From Corynebacterium provencense (lineage in GTDB: Bacteria; Actinomycetota; Actinomycetes; Mycobacteriales; Mycobacteriaceae): a stretch of 64,000 nucleotides of DNA. Made by a program: the position numbers and the translations under genes. Positions 57,391 to 64,000 of this stretch are shown here, one piece after another. Location: the NCBI GenBank assembly GCA_900049755.1, contig LT160593.1, positions 1,422,164 through 1,486,163 of the forward strand, given 5' to 3'. The number at the start of each line of letters is the position of its first letter. Position 1 is the stretch's first letter. The notes under the pieces are model-generated. The model was not told the origin of the DNA. It searched no databases and worked only from the letters and a program-made list of their open reading frames with translations.

Positions 57391-57981
57391 ATGCCGAAAA
57401 GAGTCGACCATGACCTGAGACGCCACGAGATCATAGGGTCAGTCTGGAGGCTCATCGCCGACGAGGGGATCGACGCGGTGACCACCCGGAGGATCGCCGA
57501 GGTCACCGGCTACTCCAACGGGCTGCTGCGGTACTACTTTCCGGGCAAGGACTCGGTGATCACGGAAGCCTACCGGTACGTCGTCGAGGCGACCGACATC
57601 CGTGCCGCCCTGTCCACCACCGAACGTGGAATGGCCGGGCTGCGGACCCTCGCCGAGGAGATCATGCCCCTCGACGACGTCCGCCGGGCGGAGGCCCGGG
57701 TGGCTCTGGCCTTCTGGCAGCGGGCACTGAACCACGGGGACGAGGCTGACCTGTTCTCCCGCAGTTTCGGGTCATGGCGCGAGTTCCTCCGACTGCGTCT
57801 CACCGAGGCGGTGGAGGACGGGGAGATCCCTCCCGACACAGACACCACCGCTGCCCTCGACGAGCTCCTCACCATCCTGATGGGCACCCAGATCACCGCC
57901 GCGTTCGACCTTCCCGAGGGACGGACGGAGCGGATGCTGGCGACCCTGGAGGCATTCTTCACCCGACTGCGTGGCCTCTGA
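57391..57981 (+). CDS. TetR/AcrR-family regulator, BetI-like
   Basis: A 196-residue repressor: N-terminal TetR helix-turn-helix (IADEGIDAVTTRRIAEVTGYSNGLLRYYF) and BetI-like C-terminal ligand domain (RAEARVALAFWQRALN). Upstream TAGAAT lies 8 bases before the ATG. It heads a same-strand cluster with the oxidase operon 88 bases downstream, and a perfect palindrome overlaps the start of that operon, so it probably controls it. Confidence 0.9.
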   Translation: MPKRVDHDLRRHEIIGSVWRLIADEGIDAVTTRRIAEVTGYSNGLLRYYFPGKDSVITEAYRYVVEATDIRAALSTTERGMAGLRTLAEEIMPLDDVRRAEARVALAFWQRALNHGDEADLFSRSFGSWREFLRLRLTEAVEDGEIPPDTDTTAALDELLTILMGTQITAAFDLPEGRTERMLATLEAFFTRLRGL

Positions 57982-58049
57982 GCAGCACATACCCGTTTTT
58001 TCTCCATCTGTACAAAGACGATACTGCAGCGCAACGCCCCCGAAACACG

Positions 58050-58070
58050 TGACCGGTTGACTACCGGTCA
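58050..58070. promoter_or_regulatory. palindromic operator at the oxidase operon start
   Basis: TGACCGGT, a TGACT spacer, and ACCGGTCA form a perfect 8-base inverted repeat, 58050-58070, ending at the first base of the start codon of the ornithine-cyclodeaminase-like gene. The position would block initiation. A TetR gene lies immediately upstream and is the natural binder. Confidence 0.7.
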
Positions 58071-59242
58071 TGACAGCAACGATTCCAGCACAGACACCAC
58101 CTGCAGAGTCCGGTACCCGGCTCGTCACCCGCTACTTCTCCGAACCGGACATGGTCGCCGCCGGGGTCAGGGACATGCCCGGCTGCGTGGCCACCATGGA
58201 GAAGATGTTCGCCCTGCTCGGCAGGGACGACTACCGGATGGGCGGAGCCAACCACAACTCCCACGGGTCCGAGATCCTCTTCCCCGATGAGTCGCCCCAT
58301 GAGCGGATGCCCAAGAACGGCCCCGACCGTCGGTTCATGGCCATGCCCGCGTACCTCGGAGGAGAGTTCCACACCGCCGGCGTGAAGTGGTACGGGTCCA
58401 ACATCGACAACCGGCGCAGCGGCCTTCCACGTTCCATACACACCTTCGTCCTCAACGACGCCGACACCGGTGCACCGCTGGCGATCATGAACGCGAACCT
58501 GCTGTCCTCCTACCGCACCGGCGCAGTGTCCGGGGTCGGCGCCCGGCACCTCGCACCGGCCGGGGCCACCGTCGCCGCAGTCGTGGGCCCCGGGGTGATG
58601 GGCAGGACCGCCCTGGAGGCGTTCGCCGCCGGCGTCCCCACCCTCGACACCGTGAAGATCAAGGGTCGCAGCCAGGCCGGTATCGACAGTTTCGTCACCT
58701 GGGTCCGCCGGAACCTCCCCCAGTTCACCACGGTGGAGGTCGTCGACACCGCCGAGGAAGCGGTCCGGGATTCCCAGGTCATCGCCTACACCACCACCGC
58801 CGGCACAGGGGCCGGCAACTACCCTGTCCTCGATCCGGAGTGGCTCTCCCCCGGTGCCTTCGTCTCTGCACCGGCGTGCCTGAACATGCCCGACGAATGG
58901 CTGGCCTCCGACGCCGCCCGTCTGGTGCTGGACAACCGCAGTCTCTACGAGAGCTGGCATGAGGAGTTCGGTGAGGACGCCTTCGAGACAGTGGGCATCA
59001 TCGGCAACAAGTTCCTCGAACTCGAGAAGCGCGGCGTCCTGGAACCGGGGGCGGTGAGCGACATCGCCGACATCATCAACGGGGACACGCCCGGCCGGCT
59101 CAGTGAGGACGACATCGTCATCTACTCCGTCGGCGGCATGCCTGTCGAGGATGTCGCCTGGGCCACGGTGCTCTACCGCAACGCCTGCGAGAAGGGCATC
59201 GGCACCGTCCTCCCCGTCTGGGACACCCCGGAGATGGCGTGA
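58070..59242 (+). CDS. ornithine cyclodeaminase/mu-crystallin family protein
   Basis: A 390-residue NAD(P)-dependent protein. KWYGSNIDNRRSGLPRS (substrate Lys and Arg), LLSSYRTGAVSGV and Rossmann motif VVGPGVMGRTALEAF. Family members either deaminate ornithine or reduce cyclic imines (ketimine reductase) and tyramine/siderophore precursors. ATG at 58070 overlaps the operator. Its stop overlaps the next gene's ATG (TGATG). Confidence 0.88.
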   Translation: MTATIPAQTPPAESGTRLVTRYFSEPDMVAAGVRDMPGCVATMEKMFALLGRDDYRMGGANHNSHGSEILFPDESPHERMPKNGPDRRFMAMPAYLGGEFHTAGVKWYGSNIDNRRSGLPRSIHTFVLNDADTGAPLAIMNANLLSSYRTGAVSGVGARHLAPAGATVAAVVGPGVMGRTALEAFAAGVPTLDTVKIKGRSQAGIDSFVTWVRRNLPQFTTVEVVDTAEEAVRDSQVIAYTTTAGTGAGNYPVLDPEWLSPGAFVSAPACLNMPDEWLASDAARLVLDNRSLYESWHEEFGEDAFETVGIIGNKFLELEKRGVLEPGAVSDIADIINGDTPGRLSEDDIVIYSVGGMPVEDVAWATVLYRNACEKGIGTVLPVWDTPEMA

Positions 59243-60513
59243 TGAACACTCCGACGACACCTGACGCCACCCGCCACGACGCCCAGCCCGGCAACCACTA
59301 CGACTATGTGGTCGTCGGCTGCGGAACCATCGGCTCCATGGCACTGTGGCAGCTCACCGACATTGCACCGGGGGCGTCCGTCCTCGGGATCGAGCGCTTC
59401 ACCCGGGTACACACCCGCGGCTCCTACGCCGGGGAGTCCCGCCTGTTCCGCGTCGCGCTCAAAGAAGGCGGAATCTACATCCCGCTGGTGCAGCGGGCCC
59501 GCGAAATGTGGCTGGAGATGAACGCCCGCTCCGGCCGCGACATCTTCCTGCCCGTCGGCGCCGTCTCCGTGGGCCCCGCCGACTTCCCGACCATGGTGCA
59601 GACGATGAAGGTCATCGAGGAGTTCGGTCTCGACCACGAGGTACTGGATTCCGCAGCCCTGGCGGAACGGTTCCCGGTCTTCGCACCGTCCGCTCCCGGC
59701 GCCGCCGCGGACACGGCGATCCTCGACCCGGCCGGAGGCGGAATCCGCCCCGAGCTCGCCGTGGCCTTCGCCCAGCAGTTCGCTCTGGACGCCGGTGCCC
59801 GGCTCTGGGACAACACCCGGGTGCTCTCGGTCGAACCGGGGGCCGGTCCGGCAGGGGCGACAGTCGTCCGGACGGACCGGGGTGTGGTCACCGCGTCGAA
59901 GGTGATCGTCGCCAACGGCTCCTGGGCGGCCGACCTCTTCCCCGGTCTCGCCCACCACATCAGTGTGCAGACTATTCCCCTGACCTGGTACCTTCCCCTC
60001 GACATCACCGATTTCCTGCCCGAGAACCTCCCGATCTTCATGCGGGACATCGTCAGGGACAACGGGGAGATCTGGCACTGCTACGGTGCCCCGACCCTTG
60101 ACGGGTACAGCGTGAAGATCTCCCACGGGGACTTCGCCGGGGACGCCGACACCCCCGACGGTCTCGAGGAACTGCGCACCGGCGTCCTCCCCGAGGAGAT
60201 CACCCGGGTGTTCTCCGAGCGCACCTCCACCTTCTTCAACGGCATGTTGGACGCCCCGGTCCGCATCAGCCTGCACCACGACGGTTTCACCGTCGACCAC
60301 GCCCCGGTCCTGGGCCTCGTCCCCGGATTCGACGGCACACTCACCGTGGCCACCGGAATGAGCGGCAACGGCATGAAGTTCGCGCCGGTCTACGGCCGGA
60401 TCGCCGCCGAGCTCGCCGTGACCGGCGAATCCGCGGTGCGACCCTCCGCCTTCGACTACCCCACCACCGACCGCGGACCCTCCCCCGCCATCATCCCCGC
60501 CACACTGCACTGA
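59242..60513 (+). CDS. FAD-dependent amine oxidase, sarcosine/pipecolate oxidase family
   Basis: A 423-residue flavoprotein of the monomeric sarcosine oxidase/N-methyltryptophan oxidase/pipecolate oxidase family. N-terminal FAD motif VVVGCGTIGSMALWQL, RGSYAGESRLFR, and C-terminal ATGMSGNGMKFAPVYG. The Cys that carries covalent flavin in this family is not evident: the aligned stretch reads RISLHHDGFTVDHAP. It oxidises a secondary amine or cyclic imino acid, product H2O2. Translationally coupled to the upstream gene. Confidence 0.88.
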   Translation: MNTPTTPDATRHDAQPGNHYDYVVVGCGTIGSMALWQLTDIAPGASVLGIERFTRVHTRGSYAGESRLFRVALKEGGIYIPLVQRAREMWLEMNARSGRDIFLPVGAVSVGPADFPTMVQTMKVIEEFGLDHEVLDSAALAERFPVFAPSAPGAAADTAILDPAGGGIRPELAVAFAQQFALDAGARLWDNTRVLSVEPGAGPAGATVVRTDRGVVTASKVIVANGSWAADLFPGLAHHISVQTIPLTWYLPLDITDFLPENLPIFMRDIVRDNGEIWHCYGAPTLDGYSVKISHGDFAGDADTPDGLEELRTGVLPEEITRVFSERTSTFFNGMLDAPVRISLHHDGFTVDHAPVLGLVPGFDGTLTVATGMSGNGMKFAPVYGRIAAELAVTGESAVRPSAFDYPTTDRGPSPAIIPATLH

Positions 60514-60524
60514 GAGGTTCTGCC

Positions 60525-61982
60525 ATGTCCGCTCCCACCGCCACCCCACCCGTCTCCACCGGAGGTGACACCCTCCGGGGAGGTACCCTGACCACCGCGT
60601 CGATCGTCTTCATGGTCATCGCCGCGGCAGCACCGTTGACCGTCATCGGCGGTGCCCTGCCTATCGGCATGTCCATCGGCAACGGCCCCGGCTACCCTGC
60701 CATGTACGCCGTCAGCGCCGTCATCCTTGTCCTGTTCTCCGTGGGTCTGACCACGATGGCGAAATTCATCGACGAACCCGGCGCCTTCTACTCTTACGTG
60801 GAGACGGCGTTCGGACGCCGACTGGGGATGGGCACCGCCTACCTCGCCCTGCTGACCTACACCGCCATCCAGTTCGCCGTCTACGGATTCCTCGGCGAAC
60901 AGCTCTCCATCCTCGTCGATCCGCTGGTGCACATCCCGTGGTGGGCCTTCGCCCTCGCCGTCACCGCCGTGGTCGGCTTCCTGGGCTACCGCAACATCGA
61001 GCTGAGCTCCCGCGCGCTCGGCGTCCTCCTCATCGCGGAGATCGCGATCGTCGTCCTCATCGACGTCTTCGTCGTCGGCAGGGGCGGCGCCGACGGGATC
61101 AACGCCGAGCCCTTCCTGCCGGAGAACATCTTCTCCGGGTCCCTCGGGGTCGGCCTGATGATGGCGATGGCCGGATTCATCGGTTTCGAGGCGACCACCG
61201 TGTTCCGGTCCGAGGCCAGGGACCCCGACAGGACCATCCCCCGGGCGACCTACATCGCCGTGGCCGTGATCGGCATCTTCTACACCGTCTCCGGGTGGGC
61301 GGTCGTGGAGGCCTGGGGCACCGACAGTGTCCTCGAGGAAGCGGTCAACGACCCTGACAACATGATCGCGAACACCGCGCGGAACTATGTCGGGCAGTGG
61401 GCCGGCCCGGTCGTTCAGGTCCTCCTGCTCACCAGCCTTTTCGCCTGTGTCCTGTCCTTCCACAACGTACTCACCCGTTACCAGCACGCCATCTCCCACA
61501 AGCGGGGGCTGCCGAAGGCACTGCGGGCTGTGCACCTGACCTACCAGTCCCCCAGCATGTCCTCGATCGTGCAGACAGTGACCATCGCAGTCCTGGTCGT
61601 GGTCTGTGCCCTGGCGGGGATGGACCCGGTCACCCAGATCTTCACCTGGTTCTCCGGGCTCGCGACGTTCACAATCGTCATCCTCATGCTTCTGGTCTCC
61701 GTCGCGGTGATCGCATGGTTCCACGCCAGGCCTTCCCTCCAGGTCTCCGCGTGGAAGCGCCTGATCGCACCGGTGCTGTCGCTCCTGGGACTCGGCACCG
61801 CCCTCTATTTCATCCTGACGAACTTCACGGTCCTGGTCGGCAGCACCACAGTGGCCGTGGTCATGGCGGTCTCCGCACCGGCGGTCTTCATCCTCGGCAT
61901 GATCTTCGCCACCTTCGTCCCGGAGTTCGACGACAAGATCATCACCCGGAACATGGCGAAGCAGATGGGTGACCGGAGCTAG
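60525..61982 (+). CDS. APC superfamily amino-acid/amine permease
   Basis: A 485-residue membrane protein with about twelve helices; N-terminal FMVIAAAAPLTVIGGALPIGMSIGNGPGYPAMY, and FIGFEATTVFRSEARDPDRTIPRATY typical of APC transporters. Third gene of the unit, 11 bases after the oxidase, presumably the substrate importer. Ends 76 bases before a convergent gene. Confidence 0.9.
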   Translation: MSAPTATPPVSTGGDTLRGGTLTTASIVFMVIAAAAPLTVIGGALPIGMSIGNGPGYPAMYAVSAVILVLFSVGLTTMAKFIDEPGAFYSYVETAFGRRLGMGTAYLALLTYTAIQFAVYGFLGEQLSILVDPLVHIPWWAFALAVTAVVGFLGYRNIELSSRALGVLLIAEIAIVVLIDVFVVGRGGADGINAEPFLPENIFSGSLGVGLMMAMAGFIGFEATTVFRSEARDPDRTIPRATYIAVAVIGIFYTVSGWAVVEAWGTDSVLEEAVNDPDNMIANTARNYVGQWAGPVVQVLLLTSLFACVLSFHNVLTRYQHAISHKRGLPKALRAVHLTYQSPSMSSIVQTVTIAVLVVVCALAGMDPVTQIFTWFSGLATFTIVILMLLVSVAVIAWFHARPSLQVSAWKRLIAPVLSLLGLGTALYFILTNFTVLVGSTTVAVVMAVSAPAVFILGMIFATFVPEFDDKIITRNMAKQMGDRS

Positions 61983-62046
61983 ACGCCCCCGCCCGGCCCC
62001 GTCCCCCTGCCGGGCCCACCTCTGAGCTGTCCCACGGGATCCCCCG

Positions 62047-62071
62047 CACCCGGTCGTCTCACGACCGGGTG
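62047..62071. terminator. hairpin overlapping the lipoprotein stop codon
   Basis: CACCCGGTCGT and ACGACCGGGTG form perfect 11-base arms around CTC. It lies between the convergent permease and lipoprotein genes and includes the lipoprotein stop. No T-run, but it could end both transcripts. Confidence 0.5.
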
Positions 62072-62754
62072 TAACCGTTGCCGGTGAGGTCGACCACGGC
62101 TCCCGTGGCTGTGTCGGTGACGGTCACGGTGTCCGCGACCGTGGTGTCGACGGTGTACAGGTCTCCGACCCCGGTCACCGTGCCCGCGGCGAGAGAGTCC
62201 TGCGGGGAGATCCCGGAGTTGCCGAGCAGGGCGTAGACCTCAGGGTCCGCCCCCGGACGGTAGGCGACGGAGTTCGCTTCGCCGCCGTCGGTCGCCTGCC
62301 AGTTCACGTGAACCGGTGCCTCACACGCCCAGGCGTATCCGGCCTGGGCAGGGTCCTGTTCGAATGAACAGAGAAGAGTGTCGTCACCGAGGGGCACCTG
62401 GTAGCTGCCGTAGGACACGGTCGTCCGGGCCGGGGCGTCCCCGGTCTGTGTCGTCGACGGTGCCGCGGCCCCGGACGTGGGGTGCGGGGACCCGTCCGAC
62501 TCCTCCGCTCCTGTGCCCGCTCCCGCTCCGGTAGCGGGCCCCCCGGTGGACGAACCGCCGGTCGTCGGCTGCGGTGCGGCCTGTGTCAGGGAGGTGCTCA
62601 GGGCGGTGTCGGTGTGGTCCCCGTCGTTACCGTCCGCCCCGACAACCCCTGCACCGTCACTGTCGCATCCTGTGAGCAGTGCGAGAGTCACACCGAGGAC
62701 GCCGACGGAGGCGGCTGCGGACAGACGGACTGGACGACCTTTTCGATGGTGCAC
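62059..62754 (-). CDS. lipoprotein with C-terminal beta domain
   Basis: A 231-residue lipoprotein: signal peptide ending LLTGC with C30, a Gly/Thr/Ser-rich linker (35-110) and a C-terminal domain of about 115 residues with two Cys (LLCSFEQ, WACEAPVHVNW). GTG at 62754 behind GAGGAGAAT. The signal and lipobox show surface anchoring. No family recognised. Confidence 0.75.
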   Translation of the reverse strand: MHHRKGRPVRLSAAASVGVLGVTLALLTGCDSDGAGVVGADGNDGDHTDTALSTSLTQAAPQPTTGGSSTGGPATGAGAGTGAEESDGSPHPTSGAAAPSTTQTGDAPARTTVSYGSYQVPLGDDTLLCSFEQDPAQAGYAWACEAPVHVNWQATDGGEANSVAYRPGADPEVYALLGNSGISPQDSLAAGTVTGVGDLYTVDTTVADTVTVTDTATGAVVDLTGNGYTRS

Positions 62755-62869
62755 GGCATTCTCCTCGGTGGGAAACGGATGACAGGCGGGCCATGAACTG
62801 ACGACTCCGCCCCTCCACCGTGCCACAGTTCGGGGGTCAGCTGTGCAGCACCGCAAAGATTACCGTGAT

Positions 62870-63577
62870 TCACCACCCTGACCCGGTGGACCTCGCATAG
62901 AGATGTTCAGGACGCCCCGACCGGCCGTAGCGCAGGTGCACTCCCACGATTCCCCGCCCGGCCAGAGCGGCGAGACGCCGCTGCGCGGTCGCCCGCGACA
63001 CCCCGGTGAGCTCCGCCAGTTCGGTGGCGGACAGTTCCCTGTCCCCCAGGGCGTCCAGCAGCAGCTTCTCGGTGGCGGAAGCGGCCGTGGTCACCGGACG
63101 GGTGCTGCCGTGGAGACTGGCCACAGCCCGGTCGATGTCACGCTGTGACAGGGGGTGCGGGGTGTCGACGATCCTGCGGTAGCGTGCGTAGCGTTCCAAC
63201 CGTCCGGTGAGTTCCTGACGGGTGAACGGCTTGACGAGGTAGGCGTGGACCCCTGCTGACAGCGCCCGTCGCACTGTCGCCGGTTCCACCGCCGCAGTGA
63301 GGACGAAGGCGTCCAGTCCGCTGGACCGCACGAGCTCGACACCGTCGCCGTCCGGCAGGAAAACGTCGGCGAGCAGCAGGTCAGGACGCCGGTCGCTGAT
63401 CATTCCCCGGGCCTCCGCCACTGACCGCGCGGTCCCGCGCACCACGAACCCGGGTGTCGCGGAGACCACGTCGGCGTGGATCTGCGCCACCCGGAAATCG
63501 TCGTCGACCACCAGGACCCCGTGTCCGCGCGGGGAGGCTGAGGTACCCCCGGTCCCGGTCCTGTCCGATGCCGCCAC
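62870..63577 (-). CDS. citB: CitB/DcuR-type response regulator
   Basis: A 235-residue response regulator. Receiver domain (about 18-140) with VLVVDDDFRVAQ acidic pocket, LADVFLPDGDG phospho-acceptor Asp, VKPF lysine; C-terminal HTH (SATELAELTGVSRATAQRRLAAL) of the CitB class that responds to C4- or C6-dicarboxylates with a CitA-type kinase. GTG at 63577 with GGGGAG upstream. Its kinase partner gene is truncated next door. Confidence 0.85.
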   Translation of the reverse strand: MAASDRTGTGGTSASPRGHGVLVVDDDFRVAQIHADVVSATPGFVVRGTARSVAEARGMISDRRPDLLLADVFLPDGDGVELVRSSGLDAFVLTAAVEPATVRRALSAGVHAYLVKPFTRQELTGRLERYARYRRIVDTPHPLSQRDIDRAVASLHGSTRPVTTAASATEKLLLDALGDRELSATELAELTGVSRATAQRRLAALAGRGIVGVHLRYGRSGRPEHLYARSTGSGW

Positions 63578-63665
63578 TACCGCTCCCCTCTTCCGTCTGC
63601 GTCGTCCCTGAATGTGACTGTGGTCTCTACGGCATCTGTGGTCTCTGTGCTCGTCTCCGTGGCGA
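63577..63665 (-). pseudogene. citA: 3-prime end of a CitA-type sensor kinase
   Basis: A minus-strand frame ending TAG at 63577-63579 reads RLPGVFATETSTETT then DAVETTVTFRDDADGRGER. RLPG is the usual end of a histidine-kinase ATPase domain. The stop shares one base with the citB GTG, as expected for a citAB operon. Upstream of about 63665 the frame enters DNA that codes for cysW on the other strand, so all but the last ~30 codons is missing. Confidence 0.5.
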
Positions 63666-63674
63666 AGACCCCGG

Positions 63675-63986
63675 GCAGCCGCCACCCTGGGAGCGTCCCG
63701 GTGGCAGACATTCCGGCGGATCACCCTTCCCTCGATCCGGTGGGGGCTGTCCTACGGTGTGGCACTGACCGTCGCCCGGTCCCTCGGGGAGTTCGGTGCC
63801 GTGATCATGGTCGCCTCCGGGTTCGCCGGAGGCGGGCAGACACTCACCCTGCTGGTCCACTCCCGCTACATCGACGACCACAACGTCTACGGCGCCTATT
63901 CGGCCGCCACCCTCCTCATGGCCGTCGCCGTCATTGTCCTGGTCATCATGACCGCACTCCAGAAGCAGCAGAAGGTGAACCGATGA
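63675..63986 (+). pseudogene. cysW: sulfate ABC transporter permease CysW, 3-prime third
   Basis: From 63675 the plus strand encodes AAATLGASRWQTFRRITLPS and then ARSLGEFGAVIMVASGF, QTLTLLVHSRYIDDHNVYG and an end QKQQKVNR. These are the EAA loop and last helices of CysW. About 170 N-terminal residues of a normal CysW (~280) are absent and no proper start is available. The stop overlaps the next ATG by 4 bases. Confidence 0.75.
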
Positions 63987-64000
63987 CCATCTCCGTGTCC
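63983..64000 (+). CDS. cysA: start of next gene, likely CysA sulfate ATPase (cut by window)
   Basis: ATGACCATCTCCGTGTCC (MTISVS) overlaps the cysW stop by ATGA. In this gene order the next product is normally the ATPase CysA. Only six codons are present, so the assignment rests on position alone. Confidence 0.4.

Noticed and set aside
63454-63768. 104-codon plus-strand frame before cysW
   Set aside because: It is antisense to citB and out of frame with the cysW remnant; no family features.

Overview
The window is high-GC, gene-dense chromosomal DNA of an actinobacterium, almost certainly a Corynebacterium of the high-GC group. The evidence is an HtaA-type haem-binding protein with a DtxR-like box, a mycothiol-dependent formaldehyde dehydrogenase, a homodimeric pyruvate dehydrogenase E1 (aceE), bioB followed by a bsaP-like gene, LldD lactate dehydrogenase, and gene order matching mycobacterial and corynebacterial genomes. 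Many start codons lie 6-8 bases after a TANNNT -10 box, the layout of leaderless mRNAs.

Layout. 1-9.3 kb: rnpB, histidine phosphatase, zinc-ribbon protein, NIF3-like protein, a HAD phosphatase fused to a low-molecular-weight tyrosine phosphatase, bsaP, bioB, SURF1, a frameshifted three-domain htaA, and tRNA-Val. 9.3-16.2 kb: a DUF3052-type protein, aceE, an acyl carrier protein, a beta-lactamase-like hydrolase, lldD, a 38-residue small protein, tRNA-Asn and a CAT tRNA. 16.4-20 kb: pirin, a CsoR-type copper repressor with its palindrome, a metallo-hydrolase and fadH, and a small unknown protein.

20-44 kb: housekeeping genes in roughly the Rv2342-Rv2388c order of M. tuberculosis. These are dnaG, a secreted ribonuclease of the Sa type, dgt, a DUF218 protein, a TPM-domain protein, glyS, a 6C small RNA, zur and an Mbf-type iron transporter. 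Then comes a long leftward run: hypothetical, hemW, hrcA, dnaJ, rsmE, phoH, ybeY, CBS-domain protein, era, recO, uppS. 41.7-57.3 kb: accessory metabolism and envelope genes (acyl-CoA ligase, tiny membrane proteins, M3 peptidase, interrupted carboxylesterase, C-S lyase plus ABC exporter, CsbD, hydroxyacyl-CoA dehydrogenases, serine protease and others).

57.4-62 kb: a TetR regulator followed by an ornithine-cyclodeaminase-family protein, an amine oxidase of the sarcosine/pipecolate oxidase family and an APC permease. I read this as an uncharacterised cyclic-amine or N-alkyl amino-acid catabolic unit with its own palindromic operator. 62-64 kb: a lipoprotein, a CitB-type response regulator, a junction where the last codons of a sensor kinase meet the 3-prime third of a cysW permease, and the start of cysA.

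Three places look physically disturbed: a 23-bp tandem duplication in htaA, a 60-bp direct repeat bracketing a strange 129-bp segment in the esterase, and the citA/cysW junction. Each could be a real mutation or an assembly fault. No rRNA, IS element, prophage or CRISPR array was seen.
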